64,000 bases of DNA, taken from contig DATKTO010000011.1 in the NCBI GenBank assembly GCA_035531075.1, forward strand, positions 62,001 to 126,000. The letters are read 5' to 3'. The position numbers were made by a program, and so were the translations under genes. Of the stretch, positions 1 through 8,303 are shown piece after piece. The stretch's first letter is position 1, and each line of letters opens with the position of its first letter. The stretch comes from 39-52-133 sp035531075. Its GTDB lineage: Bacteria > Pseudomonadota > Gammaproteobacteria > Burkholderiales > Gallionellaceae. Below the pieces are notes generated by a model. It saw only the letters and a program-made list of their open reading frames with translations, was not told where the DNA came from and ran no database searches.

Positions 1-545
1 GATTCCGGTGTGCCATTGCGCTCCAAGTATCCTGCGGATGCATACAGGCCGAAACCCATTTCACACAAACGGCGCGTAACCAGGTCAACAGAGTCGGGCC
101 GGTATAGCCGCAGCGCAATATCGGCTTGTCCACGCTTTAAATCGGCACTGGCTACGGAAGGCTCCAGGACAATATCCAGCAAGGGATAGCGTTTGTATAA
201 ATCGGGCAGCCTGGGTGTCAGCACGCTTACGCCCAGTCCTTCAGGCACCGCAATGCGAACCGTACCGGCCAGTGTACTGATATCCCGCTGGCTGGCTCTG
301 AGCATATCTGCCGCACCCTCTTCCATCAACTCAGCGGATGCAAGAAGACGCTGCCCATCCTCGGTTAAGGTAAGCCCGGTGCTGTGGCGCTGAAACAGGC
401 ATAAGCCAAGTTGCGCTTCCAGCGCATCGATATGGCGGCCCACCGTAGGCTGATTGCTGCCAAGCGCACGGCTGGCCGCAGACAGGCTATGCGTGCGGGC
501 CGCCGCAAGGAAAAAACGAATATTGTCCCAGTCGATACTATTCAT
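1..545 (-). CDS. LysR-family transcriptional regulator (C-terminus off the window)
   Basis: The reverse strand from 545 reads ATG AAT AGT ATC GAC TGG GAC and runs open to base 1, so only the first ~181 residues are visible. Residues 1-60 form a typical LysR winged helix-turn-helix: NIRFFLAAARTHSLSAAS, then LGSNQPTVGRHIDALE. The beginning of the periplasmic-binding-like effector domain follows. LysR proteins bind DNA as tetramers and respond to a small ligand; the ligand cannot be read here. The gene is divergent from the DUF4395 membrane protein with a gap of about 90 bp, so that gene is a possible target (inference). The start has no strong Shine-Dalgarno sequence but matches the family N-terminus. 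Confidence 0.9.
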   Translation of the reverse strand, partial: MNSIDWDNIRFFLAAARTHSLSAASRALGSNQPTVGRHIDALEAQLGLCLFQRHSTGLTLTEDGQRLLASAELMEEGAADMLRASQRDISTLAGTVRIAVPEGLGVSVLTPRLPDLYKRYPLLDIVLEPSVASADLKRGQADIALRLYRPDSVDLVTRRLCEMGFGLYASAGYLERNGTPE

Positions 546-637
546 TTATGAATACAAGCGATACATATGTTGACGAAGACGATACACCGCTGAATAGCTT
601 AGCATGAATCCCCACATTCAATTCATTGAAAATAATC

Positions 638-1120
638 ATGCAAAATCAGACAAACGTAGACCATTCAGCGATTAAAACAGGCCAACTGCTCACAATTGCC
701 ACATTGCTGGCCGCTTTCATCCTGGGCCACTGGGAATTAGTCGCCATCCTTGCAGTTATTTTTCTCATCACCGCCCTGATTAACCCGCTGGGGCCCTTTG
801 TGTTGGTGTATCGATTACTGTTAAAGCCTTGGGGCATTGTCAAGCCGGACATGCGCATCGACAATCTTCAGCCCCATCTTTTTGGCCAGGCAGTGGGCGC
901 GGCCAGTGCCGCTATCGCAGCATGTGCTCTCTATGCCGGGTATTCCTACGCAGGATGGCTTCTGGTGTGGGTGTTAATCGCGCTTACCGCAGTTTCATAC
1001 AATGGCTGGTGTATAGGATGCTTTCTCTACTATCAGATGAACCGAATGGGATTGCGCGGCTTCTTTGCCCACAAACCTACTGACAACGGTGTGTCACCGG
1101 GATCGCGCCCGAGAAAGTGA
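638..1120 (+). CDS. DUF4395 integral membrane protein
   Basis: This 160-residue protein has four hydrophobic segments in two hairpins, at about residues 18-50 and 85-120. Its LINPLGPFVLVYRLLLKP stretch matches DUF4395 proteins as I remember them. A GWCIGC Cys-x-x-Cys pair sits near residue 125 at the end of the last membrane segment and could be redox active (inference). A TTG codon at 626 would add four residues; the ATG at 638 is preferred because the extra residues add nothing. The function of DUF4395 proteins is not established. The gene stands alone between the divergent LysR gene and msrA. Confidence 0.75.
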   Translation: MQNQTNVDHSAIKTGQLLTIATLLAAFILGHWELVAILAVIFLITALINPLGPFVLVYRLLLKPWGIVKPDMRIDNLQPHLFGQAVGAASAAIAACALYAGYSYAGWLLVWVLIALTAVSYNGWCIGCFLYYQMNRMGLRGFFAHKPTDNGVSPGSRPRK

Positions 1121-1160
1121 AGCGCTGCTTCGGCTAGCGATTCGAACTGACTTGGCCCGC

Positions 1161-1277
1161 CTAATTGTTGGCGCAGCTCACTTGAATCTTGCGGGCATCA
1201 ACAAGCGTTTTTACCACCAAGCCGAGAGAAATGCCCAAGAGCGACAAGGATAAACTTAAAAAGTCAAAATCTGTCAT
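1161..1277 (-). CDS. Possible 38-residue membrane peptide
   Basis: The reverse strand holds an open frame from the ATG at 1277 to TAG at 1161, encoding MTDFDFLSLS followed by a 17-residue hydrophobic stretch and a basic tail ending in KIQVSCANN. An AAAGGT sequence lies about nine bases upstream of the ATG and could serve as ribosome binding site. It has the look of a small single-pass membrane protein, but nothing recognisable supports it and it could be chance. It occupies the otherwise empty space between the DUF4395 gene and msrA. Confidence 0.25.
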   Translation of the reverse strand: MTDFDFLSLSLSLLGISLGLVVKTLVDARKIQVSCANN

Positions 1278-1408
1278 TTGAGATACCTTTGAATAGCCCG
1301 GATATGGACTGTTCACGTATCTTGTCATTCATTTGCTGCAAGATTATGACAGGGTCAATGGACGGCAAAATGGAGGCGCGGCGCAAAACCCATGCGCTAA
1401 CAGTGGCA

Positions 1409-1945
1409 CTACTTCATCCTGGCTGCGAAATGCTCCTTGAATTTCGCCAGCTTGGGCGCCACCACAAACTGGCAATAGCCCTGCGCGGGGTGATTGGCAT
1501 AGTAGTGCTGGTGATAATCTTCCGCCGGGTAGAAAGTCGACGCAGCCACCAGTTCAGTCACCAGGGGCGCGGGAAAGATATGCTGCTTTCTTAACTCGCG
1601 CATCAGCTCCGCCGCATCTGCCCGCTGGTCTTCGTTGTGATAGAAAATGGCCGAACGGTACTGCGTACCCACGTCATTGCCCTGACGGTTAAGGGTGGTG
1701 GGGTCGTGTATGGTGAAGAATACCGCGAGCAGTTCATCGTAACTTACCTGAGCAGGATCAAAGGTGATCTGCACCGCTTCTGCATGGCCGCTATTGCCCG
1801 TACATACTTCCTCGTAGCTGGGGTTTGGCTTCTCACCGGCGATATAGCCGGACACTACCTTCTCCACACCGCGCATCTGCTCGAACACCGCTTCCAGACA
1901 CCAGAAACAGCCGCCTGCAAGTGTAGCTATCTGTTTGTCGCTCAT
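1409..1945 (-). CDS. msrA: Peptide methionine (S)-S-oxide reductase MsrA
   Basis: MsrA reduces methionine-S-sulfoxide in proteins and free methionine, using thioredoxin as electron donor. The 178-residue product carries the hallmark GCFWC at residues 12-16, whose first Cys is the catalytic nucleophile. The family segments EAVFEQMRGVEKVVSGYIAG, NPSYEEVCTGNSGHAEAV and FFTIHDPTTLNRQGNDVGTQYRS follow. The length is typical. The ATG at 1945 follows an AGGAGGG Shine-Dalgarno sequence; an in-frame GTG one codon earlier is less likely. The gene is monocistronic, with a REP-like repeat just upstream of it. Confidence 0.97.
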   Translation of the reverse strand: MSDKQIATLAGGCFWCLEAVFEQMRGVEKVVSGYIAGEKPNPSYEEVCTGNSGHAEAVQITFDPAQVSYDELLAVFFTIHDPTTLNRQGNDVGTQYRSAIFYHNEDQRADAAELMRELRKQHIFPAPLVTELVAASTFYPAEDYHQHYYANHPAQGYCQFVVAPKLAKFKEHFAARMK

Positions 1946-1980
1946 CACATCCCTCCTTACATCACTTCAAGAAAATCATG

Positions 1981-2033
1981 TAGGAGCGCAGCTTGCTGCG
2001 CGATGAACAATCGCCCGACAAGTCGAGCTCCTA
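1981..2033. repeat. REP-like palindromic element, family 1 copy a
   Basis: The element is bounded by TAGGAGC and GCTCCTA, with an internal GCGCAGCTTGCTGCGC hairpin and a CAATCGCCCGAC segment. The same components recur in inverse orientation at 25238-25323. It lies just upstream of msrA (minus strand) and downstream of nothing on the + strand, a usual place for REP sequences. Confidence 0.6.
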
Positions 2034-2144
2034 CGGTGTTATATATACCCTAACAATTCTAATGGTCAACCCGAGTTTAATTTGCTCTCTGCAAAGGTGA
2101 ATAAAAACGGGAGTCATGTTCACGATTATTATTCATACTACCGG

Positions 2145-2768
2145 TCAATTGGAGTGTGGCCATGCCTGCATGGCTAATTTCACCAGTCGTTTCAGCACAG
2201 CCGCTTTGGCACCATCCCGAGCCTGCACCGACATCCCCTGACTGATCATTGCATAGAAGGCTGCGAGTGAGGCAGTGTCCGTTATTCTGGGCAATTCTCC
2301 TGAATTTCGAGCAGCCTCAAGCCGGGTATAAACAACCTGCTGTGCAGCTAGTCTGAAACTGGCAATCTCGTCTGCCAGCTTTTGGTTTCCTGGGGACGTT
2401 TGCAGCTCAGCGGAAGAAATCATGCAACCAGGCGCATGTCCGGGTTCGCTGAATTGTTTAGCAGCTGCTAGTAATGCGTGTTCAACTGCATCGCGCGCGC
2501 TCAATTTATCATCAAACAAACTTTTCATGAACCCGCTGTAGCGGGTCAGGTAGAGTTTTACTGCTTCGCGGTATAGCGCATCCTTTGAGCCGAATGCGGC
2601 ATAGAGACTGGGTGGCGAAATGCCCATGGCTGCGGTGAGTTGGGGGATGGATGTCCCATCAAAGCCGTGTCGCCAGAACAAACCCAGGGCGATACCGAGG
2701 GCTTGCTCGCGGTCGAAGGCACGTGGACGTCCGACACTGCGTTTGGAAGGTATGGCAGGCTGTTTCAT
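2145..2768 (-). CDS. TetR/AcrR-family transcriptional repressor
   Basis: This 207-residue protein has an N-terminal TetR helix-turn-helix at about residues 15-65 (GRPRAFDREQALGIALGLFW, then TSIPQLTAAMGISPPSLYAAFGSKDALY). A helical ligand-binding and dimerisation domain follows, including GCMISSAELQ. The sequence places it with AcrR/YxaF-type repressors. It is divergent from the SDR-GST operon. The intergenic region holds a palindrome with TTATGTA and TACATAA arms overlapping the operon promoter, so it most likely represses that operon and perhaps itself. The inducer is unknown. Confidence 0.92.
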   Translation of the reverse strand: MKQPAIPSKRSVGRPRAFDREQALGIALGLFWRHGFDGTSIPQLTAAMGISPPSLYAAFGSKDALYREAVKLYLTRYSGFMKSLFDDKLSARDAVEHALLAAAKQFSEPGHAPGCMISSAELQTSPGNQKLADEIASFRLAAQQVVYTRLEAARNSGELPRITDTASLAAFYAMISQGMSVQARDGAKAAVLKRLVKLAMQAWPHSN

Positions 2769-2788
2769 GTATATATTGTAACAGGCGA

Positions 2789-2847
2789 TACATAATTTGT
2801 TGACAGCGCTCCATTGTCGCTTGTATTATGTAACGGTCACTACATAA
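2789..2847 (+). promoter_or_regulatory. Promoter and TetR operator of the SDR-GST operon
   Basis: TTGACA at 2800-2805 and TATTAT at 2824-2829 (18-bp spacer) form a good sigma-70-type promoter pointing to the SDR gene. A 22-bp inverted repeat (TTATGTA at 2826-2832, TACATAA at 2841-2847) overlaps the -10 and start region. A third TACATAA half-site lies at 2789-2795. The placement suits steric repression by the divergent TetR protein. Binding itself is inferred. Confidence 0.6.
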
Positions 2848-2864
2848 TACTACAGGGAGCAACT

Positions 2865-3704
2865 ATGATTAGTTTTGCAGATAAATATGGCCAATGGGCG
2901 CTTGTTACTGGCGGTTCAACCGGTATTGGCCTTGCGCTGGCCAAACAGGCAGCAAGCTACGGGATGAATATTATTCTGGTGGCAAAGCGTGCTGAGCTTT
3001 TAGCACAGGCGCAGGAAGCGATTCAAGGCATATACAAGGTAAAAGTAATAATTATTGCGCTTGATTTAACTGCAGATGCTGCACTTGACAAGTTGTTTTA
3101 TGAAACAAAAAATCTTGAAGTTGGCATGCTGGTACCCAATGCAGGCATTGAGTTAAATGGTCTGTTCATCAATACCTCTCTGGAAGCCAACAGGAAACTG
3201 TTGCGTCTAAATTCAGAAGTGCCCATGGCTTTATCGCATCACTATGGTCGCATGATGGCAGCAAGAAACAAGGGGGCGATTCTGTTTGTTTCAAGCGGGT
3301 TCGGCTATCAGGCTACCCCTTATATTGCCAACTACGCGGCAACCAAAGCATACATTTTGGCTTTGGGCGAGGCGCTCAATGTGGAGCTTAAAGAGTACGG
3401 GATTGATGTGACGGTACTGTCGCCCGGTTTAACAAAAACATCCATGACAGATGATTCGACAATTAATTTTAAAAAGTTGCCGGTATTGTCGATGGCACCC
3501 GCTATGGTAGCCAGGATAGGCTTTAAGGCGTTAGGCAGAAAGGCTTCTGTTATTGCCGGTTTTTTAAATAAATTTTATGTGTGGCAGAACAGACTTGTTC
3601 CCCGAAGCGTCCCGATAAAACTGTTTGGAATGTTAGTCCAAAGGGCTATTAAACCAGAAAAGAGAGTTGAGCTACTGTGCATTTCTGCAGGAGCGCGCTC
3701 ATGA
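2865..3704 (+). CDS. Short-chain dehydrogenase/reductase
   Basis: This 279-residue SDR has the nucleotide-binding TGGSTGIG at residues 15-22, an NAG motif (VPNAGIEL), the catalytic serine region FVSSGFGYQA, and the Tyr/Lys pair in YAATK. These define an NAD(P)-dependent oxidoreductase; the substrate is unknown. The C-terminal 50 residues resemble the DltE/YdfG-like 'SDR family NAD(P)-dependent' group that often works on lipids or ketones (weak inference). The ATG at 2865 follows CAGGGAGCAACT. It is the first gene of a two-gene operon: its TGA overlaps the ATG of the GST gene (ATGA), indicating translational coupling. Confidence 0.93.
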   Translation: MISFADKYGQWALVTGGSTGIGLALAKQAASYGMNIILVAKRAELLAQAQEAIQGIYKVKVIIIALDLTADAALDKLFYETKNLEVGMLVPNAGIELNGLFINTSLEANRKLLRLNSEVPMALSHHYGRMMAARNKGAILFVSSGFGYQATPYIANYAATKAYILALGEALNVELKEYGIDVTVLSPGLTKTSMTDDSTINFKKLPVLSMAPAMVARIGFKALGRKASVIAGFLNKFYVWQNRLVPRSVPIKLFGMLVQRAIKPEKRVELLCISAGARS

Positions 3705-4306
3705 TTACTCTTTATACGATGCAGAGTTCCAGCCCGAATATTCTCAAGATTTCCATGATGCTGAAAGAAACGGGTTTACCCTATACCGTTAAGCGGATGG
3801 AGAAACAGAATAACGGCCACTTACCAGTTGAGTTTCTGGCAATTAATCCCAATGCCACTGTTCCAGCCATTCTTGATCAGGATAATGGTGCAATCATTTT
3901 TGAGTCCGGTGCAATCCTGCATTACCTCGCAGAAAAATCCGGCAAGTATTTGCCCGCCGACCTTATAACCAGGGGCGAAGCCTTGAAATGGTTGATGTTT
4001 GAGGTTGCCAATATGGGGCCGACGATGGGGGAGCTGTTTTACTACATGCTGCATGCAACGGATGAAATTGCCGATATTCATCTGCAGCGTTACAAAGACA
4101 AGGTGGCTCAATTTTGCACGATTCTAGATCATCAGCTTGATGGGCGTAAGTTTTTATGCGGTGAATTTACAATTGCCGATATTGCACTCTATCCCTGGTG
4201 TGCTGTGTTGGAGGATATGGCTGATGTAAATTTATGCGATTATCCAAAGCTTGAAAATTGGGCATTTTCGATAGGGAAACGTCCTGCTGCAATGGTGAAT
4301 ATATAA
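3701..4306 (+). CDS. Glutathione S-transferase family protein
   Basis: The product has 201 residues. Its N-terminal thioredoxin fold has MQSSSPNILKISMMLKETGLPY, the cis-proline segment NATVPAILDQDNGAIIFESGAIL (glutathione gamma-glutamyl contact E-S), and an all-helical C-terminal domain with FTIADIALYPW. These are classic GST features like those of YghU/YfcG-type enzymes. It probably conjugates or reduces electrophiles with glutathione. Its start overlaps the SDR stop, so the two enzymes are likely made together under the TetR repressor, which suggests detoxification of a specific compound. Confidence 0.93.
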   Translation: MITLYTMQSSSPNILKISMMLKETGLPYTVKRMEKQNNGHLPVEFLAINPNATVPAILDQDNGAIIFESGAILHYLAEKSGKYLPADLITRGEALKWLMFEVANMGPTMGELFYYMLHATDEIADIHLQRYKDKVAQFCTILDHQLDGRKFLCGEFTIADIALYPWCAVLEDMADVNLCDYPKLENWAFSIGKRPAAMVNI

Positions 4307-4312
4307 TTTACC

Positions 4313-5191
4313 TTATGACGCAACCGATACAAGCACCGGGTTAAACGCCTTTGACATCAGCATCACGCGGTCACCCTGCTTCAGGTTTTTAACCTCATCC
4401 GGTGTGGCGATCACGCGCACAACCTGGTTGCCCACCAGCAGCGTCACTGCAAACACCACATCTGCGGTTTCTATATCCAGCACTTCACCGGCAAAGCTGA
4501 ACTTGCCGCTCGCCTGGCCAGACTTGAACACCTCGGCAGGCGTACCCTGCTTTGCGATGCTGCCCTGCTCAATCACCATCACCCGCTGTGACAATTTATA
4601 CACTTCGCTGATGTCATGGCTGACCATTACCGTGGTCAGGTCGAAGTGGCGCTGCATGCGCATCACCTCATCCTGCAGGCGCACCCGGATGGCATGGTCC
4701 AGCGCGGAGAAAGGTTCGTCCAGCAGCAACAGCTTCGGCTCTGCCGCCAGTGCACGCGCCAGTGCCACGCGTTGCTTCTGCCCGCCGGATAGTGTATCCG
4801 GCTTGCGCTGCTGCAGCTCGCCCAGCCCCATCAGTTCGATCAGCTCGGCTACACGTTGCTTGCCTGCGCCTGGCTGCAGCGCAAACTCCAGATTGCCGCG
4901 CACTGTCATATTGGGAAACAGCGCATAGTCCTGAAACATGTAGCCGGCGCGACGATGTCTCGCGGGGAGCATGAACGCAGTTTTGCCGTCAAACCAGCGC
5001 TCGCCGTTTACTTTAATGCTGCCGGAATCCGGTTTTTCAAGACCTGCCAGACAGCGCAACAGGGTGGTTTTGCCCGCACCGGATTGCCCGAACAGCGAGA
5101 TAAATTCGCCCTTTTCGATATTCATTTTCAGCTCCAGGGTGAATTCGCCCTGGGCAGAAAAGAGCTTCTTTTGGATATCGACCTCTATCAT
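4313..5191 (-). CDS. modC: Molybdate ABC transporter ATP-binding protein ModC
   Basis: ModC hydrolyses ATP to drive molybdate import through ModB. The 292-residue protein shows Walker A GQSGAGKTT, the Q-loop FQDYALFPNMTV, signature LSGGQKQR, Walker B LLLLDEPFSALD and the H-loop VMVSHDISE. A short C-terminal TOBE-like domain follows (NQVVRVIATPDEVKNLKQGD). It is somewhat shorter than the ~350-residue E. coli protein because the accessory domain is reduced, which fits the presence of a separate Mop protein in the operon. It is last in the operon, its start one base after the modB stop. Confidence 0.95.
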   Translation of the reverse strand: MIEVDIQKKLFSAQGEFTLELKMNIEKGEFISLFGQSGAGKTTLLRCLAGLEKPDSGSIKVNGERWFDGKTAFMLPARHRRAGYMFQDYALFPNMTVRGNLEFALQPGAGKQRVAELIELMGLGELQQRKPDTLSGGQKQRVALARALAAEPKLLLLDEPFSALDHAIRVRLQDEVMRMQRHFDLTTVMVSHDISEVYKLSQRVMVIEQGSIAKQGTPAEVFKSGQASGKFSFAGEVLDIETADVVFAVTLLVGNQVVRVIATPDEVKNLKQGDRVMLMSKAFNPVLVSVAS

Positions 5192-5192
5192 C

Positions 5193-5867
5193 TCAGCCCA
5201 CCCTCATCAACATCTTGCGGTTGAGCAGATAGACCGTGAGCAGAATGATAAAGCACACGCTGAACAGCACCAGCGCATAGAAATTGGCCGCGTCGTAATT
5301 GAGCGACTCCACCTCGTCATAGATCGCAATGGCTGCCACCTTGGTTTCCCCGGGCAGATTGCCGCCTATCATCATCACCACGCCGAATTCGCCGATGGTG
5401 TGCGCAAACGACAGCACTACACCAGCCAGCAATGAAGGCTTGATATTGGGCAGCAGCACGCGCGCAAAAGTCTGCCAGCGGCTTTTTCCGAGGGTGCATG
5501 CGGCTTCCGTCAGCGAGCGTGGCAAGGTCTGAAAACCGGACTGCACCGGATGCACCATAAACGGAAAACTGAAGATCACCGAAGCCACCACCAGCCCGGC
5601 AAAACTGAAGGCAAGCTTGAGGCCTATATACGTTTCCACAAAATGGCCAAACGCACTCTGCGGGCTGAAGGCCAGCAGCAGATAGAAGCCCAGCACCGAG
5701 GGCGGCAATACCAGCGGCATGCTCACCAGCGCTTCCAGCACCGGCTTGATACGCACCTTGGTGAATGCCATCCAGTAGGCAAACGGTATGCCGATCAGGC
5801 ACAGTATCAGCGTGGTCACCGCGGCGAGTCTGAAGGTCAAAAATAGCGGCTGCAGGTCATAGCCCAT
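5193..5867 (-). CDS. modB: Molybdate ABC transporter permease ModB
   Basis: This inner-membrane permease of 224 residues has five to six hydrophobic segments and the binding-protein-dependent transport loop around EAACTLGKSRWQTFARVLLP, including the EAA motif that docks on ModC. SFAHTIGEFGVVMMIGGN is diagnostic of ModB. The ATG at 5867 sits inside the end of the upstream Mop gene after a GGAG; an upstream in-frame start would overlap that gene entirely and is rejected. It acts with ModA and ModC. Confidence 0.95.
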   Translation of the reverse strand: MGYDLQPLFLTFRLAAVTTLILCLIGIPFAYWMAFTKVRIKPVLEALVSMPLVLPPSVLGFYLLLAFSPQSAFGHFVETYIGLKLAFSFAGLVVASVIFSFPFMVHPVQSGFQTLPRSLTEAACTLGKSRWQTFARVLLPNIKPSLLAGVVLSFAHTIGEFGVVMMIGGNLPGETKVAAIAIYDEVESLNYDAANFYALVLFSVCFIILLTVYLLNRKMLMRVG

Positions 5868-6270
5868 CGGCAATCTCCAGCAGGGTAACCTCGTTGGCCT
5901 TGACCAAGGCCTCCACCTCATCTCCCGGCTTGATATCCAAACGCTTGATCGAGCCGGTGGTGATAATACTGCTGATGTTCCTGCCGCGATAATCCAGCAC
6001 CACCTCACTGAGGATCACGCCGCTACGTACCAGTTTCACCGTGGTGAGCACCCGGTTGCGCAGGCTGATCAGCCCGCTCAACCCCTTGGCCAGCGACACC
6101 TCTGTTTCCTTGAACAGCACATCCACGCTGTTGCCCACCCGCAGATAGGGGGCATCTTCCGGCGTTTCCAGCAAGGTGGCGGTGAAATTATCTCCGTTCA
6201 CATCCACGTCAACCAACGACACATGGTCGTTGGATTCGATTCGTGTGATGCGTCCGCGCAGCTTGTTCAT
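5857..6270 (-). CDS. Di-Mop (TOBE) molybdate-binding protein
   Basis: This 137-residue cytoplasmic protein is made of two tandem Mop/TOBE repeats, residues ~1-65 (LRGRITRIESNDHVSLVDVD, then VLFKETEVSLAKG) and ~70-137 (NRVLTTVKLVRSGVILSEVV, then VEALVKANEVTLLEI). Such molbindins store or buffer molybdate, or act as the sensor half of ModE; no DNA-binding domain is present, so it is not ModE. Its ATG overlaps the modA TGA, and its end overlaps the modB start. Placement between modA and modB is less usual than a terminal position. Confidence 0.88.
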   Translation of the reverse strand: MNKLRGRITRIESNDHVSLVDVDVNGDNFTATLLETPEDAPYLRVGNSVDVLFKETEVSLAKGLSGLISLRNRVLTTVKLVRSGVILSEVVLDYRGRNISSIITTGSIKRLDIKPGDEVEALVKANEVTLLEIADGL

Positions 6271-7022
6271 GGCAGGTTATATCCGAATTTCTGCAGTATG
6301 CCGCGAGCCTTGGCTGACGCCATGAATTCCAGAAACTTTTTTGCAGAATCCGCGTTGGTTTCAGCACCATGTTTCAGCATCACCACACCCTGCTCGATCG
6401 GCTGATAGCTCTCTCGCGGCACTTCGATCCATTTGCCGCGCCCCTGCATCTGCGGGGCCAGCACCACGGATTTTGCGGTAAAGCCAATTTCAACCGATTT
6501 GGTATCGATATATTGATTGACCTGCGCAATGCTCTCGCCATAGATCAGCTTGGGCTCAATGGCCGCGCGCAGCTTGAAATAGTCCAGTGCGCGCATCGCC
6601 TCACGCCCGTAGGGCGCCAGCTTTGGATTGGCCATCGCCACCCTTTTCACCGCGGGATTGTTCAGCACAGCCAGTCCCTGTGCAAAATCCAGCGGCTGCA
6701 GCGTCCACAACACCAGCACACCCCGGGCATAAACCTTTGGTGCAGTTACTGCAAAACCCTCCTTCTGCAGTGCTTCTGGAAACTCCATGTCCGCGGACAT
6801 GAACACATCGTAAGGAGCACCGCTTCTAATTTGCGCATTGATCTTTCCGGATGATGCAAATACGCCGGTTGCATCGATGCCCGTCGATTTTTTGAACTCA
6901 GCCTTAAGCTCATCAAACACAAACTTGACGTTGGCGGCTACCGCCACGGTAAGCGGTTCCGCCTGTGCCGTATTGAAGGACACGGCCAAAACAGCACTTA
7001 AAAAAATATTTATAAATTTCAT
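6267..7022 (-). CDS. modA: Molybdate ABC transporter substrate-binding protein ModA
   Basis: This periplasmic binding protein of 251 residues has the signal peptide MKFINIFLSAVLAVSFNTAQA. Family motifs are VAVAANVKFVFDELKAEF, ASSGKINAQIRSGAPYDVFM and ANPKLAPYGREA, the anion-binding segments of molybdate/tungstate receptors. The ATG at 7022 is chosen over an in-frame TTG two codons upstream. The TGA overlaps the next ATG, so modA, Mop, modB and modC are translationally linked. The gene continues a run that begins with the DUF2062 and GNAT genes. Confidence 0.95.
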   Translation of the reverse strand: MKFINIFLSAVLAVSFNTAQAEPLTVAVAANVKFVFDELKAEFKKSTGIDATGVFASSGKINAQIRSGAPYDVFMSADMEFPEALQKEGFAVTAPKVYARGVLVLWTLQPLDFAQGLAVLNNPAVKRVAMANPKLAPYGREAMRALDYFKLRAAIEPKLIYGESIAQVNQYIDTKSVEIGFTAKSVVLAPQMQGRGKWIEVPRESYQPIEQGVVMLKHGAETNADSAKKFLEFMASAKARGILQKFGYNLP

Positions 7023-7038
7023 GATCAATCCGAATAAA

Positions 7039-7557
7039 TTACTGCAGCGTTTTTTCCATCAATTCAATTTCCAGACCTGTCACCTTGGGAATGCCAAACC
7101 TGATCTCGTTGGGAAATTCTTTTATTTTCCCGGTGCGGCGATATCCCCGCCGCTCATAAAAGGCAATCAGTTCATGCCTGAGGGTCACGACATACATCAA
7201 CATTTTGGCCACACCCCACATTTTAATCGCAGTGAGCTCTGCTGCCTGCATCAATTTTTTGCCCAGCCCCTGACCCTGCATGACAGGCTCGATTACCAGC
7301 ATGCCCATGTAAGCCACATGTTTGCCATGCTGCAAATGTACCGAGCCAATGACTTCTTCGCCTTCCACACACAGCAAAATCATCGAGTCATCTGCCGCAA
7401 TCAAGCTGCTCACCTCTTCCGCATCGGTGCGCTGCCCGTCGAGCAGATCAGCCTCGGTCGTCCATCCAGCCCTGCTCGATTCGCCGCGATAAGCACCATT
7501 CACCAGCGCAACGATGCGCTCCACATCCGCCATTTCAGCCGACCGGAAAGTCGGCAT
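7039..7557 (-). CDS. GNAT-family N-acetyltransferase
   Basis: This 172-residue protein has the GNAT fold: N-terminal FRSAEMADVERIVALVNGAY, the central strand segment VIGSVHLQHG, the acetyl-CoA pyrophosphate loop MQGQGLGKKLMQAAE (Q-x-x-G-x-G), and ELIAFYERRGYRRTG near the C-terminus. It transfers an acetyl group to an unknown amine. Its ATG immediately follows the TAG of the DUF2062 gene and its stop is 17 bases before modA, so it is cotranscribed with the molybdate genes; a functional link is not evident. Confidence 0.88.
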   Translation of the reverse strand: MPTFRSAEMADVERIVALVNGAYRGESSRAGWTTEADLLDGQRTDAEEVSSLIAADDSMILLCVEGEEVIGSVHLQHGKHVAYMGMLVIEPVMQGQGLGKKLMQAAELTAIKMWGVAKMLMYVVTLRHELIAFYERRGYRRTGKIKEFPNEIRFGIPKVTGLEIELMEKTLQ

Positions 7558-8103
7558 CTAGCGATGTCCCCGCTTCCGGCGCTTGCGCCACTGCCACATC
7601 ACCCAGAAACGCCAACCCACGCGCACCAGAACATAACCAAGCAAAGCGAGAATCAATGCCAGAAGCGGCAAGCCGATGGCAAATGGTTTGCCCAGGGAAA
7701 ATATCCAGTCAAGCATCACCGTGAACCAGTTATCCCAAGCCATTTCGGGTACCTCAAAATGCGCTGCAGTCACGGCGTAGCTCTGCCCAGTGACCAGTGC
7801 ACCCAGTTGGTATGCAAGCCAATAAAGCGGCACGATGGTAAAGGGATTGGTATAGAACGTGGTGACCATCGCCACTGGCAAATTGACGCGGAACAGCACA
7901 GCCAGCAGGGCAGCGCCTATCATCTGCAGCGGGCCGGGAATGAGGCCGCAGAACATACCTACTGCGACCCCGCCGGAAACCGAACGGCGGTGCAAATGCC
8001 ACAGATTGTGGTGCTGCAGCCATACGCCAAAATGGCGCAGCCAACGGTGCTGCCGGATGGACTCATGGTTGGGCAGAAATTTTCTGAAGTATTTTCTTGG
8101 CAC
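7558..8103 (-). CDS. DUF2062 membrane protein
   Basis: The product has 181 residues and a GTG start. HRRSVSGGVAVGMFCGLIPGPLQMIGAALLA followed by a second hydrophobic hairpin is the signature of DUF2062, an inner-membrane family of unknown function in proteobacteria. A basic N-terminus precedes the first membrane segment and a very basic tail (WRKRRKRG) ends the protein, consistent with cytoplasmic termini. It is the first gene of the run leading into modABC. The upstream 200 bases are AT-rich and probably hold the promoter. Confidence 0.85.
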   Translation of the reverse strand: MPRKYFRKFLPNHESIRQHRWLRHFGVWLQHHNLWHLHRRSVSGGVAVGMFCGLIPGPLQMIGAALLAVLFRVNLPVAMVTTFYTNPFTIVPLYWLAYQLGALVTGQSYAVTAAHFEVPEMAWDNWFTVMLDWIFSLGKPFAIGLPLLALILALLGYVLVRVGWRFWVMWQWRKRRKRGHR

Positions 8104-8303
8104 GGGAATTTCGTTTCCGTCAGACTTTGATTATTGTAAATTCACTATATTTTCAAACGACAAGAGCCCACAGCATTCAATAATATAAAATACAATCAAT
8201 ACATTACGATCAAGTCAAAATTGACCGAGCCACGCCGTATTGCGCTTGAGTTTGGCTTTTTGGTGCCACCATAAATTATAACTTACCTGATATGGTTACA
8301 CTC

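Noticed and set aside
5868..6008. Upstream extension of the modB frame.
   Set aside because: These codons lie wholly inside the Mop gene in another frame and read as low-quality Arg/Trp-rich sequence; GGAG precedes the ATG at 5867.
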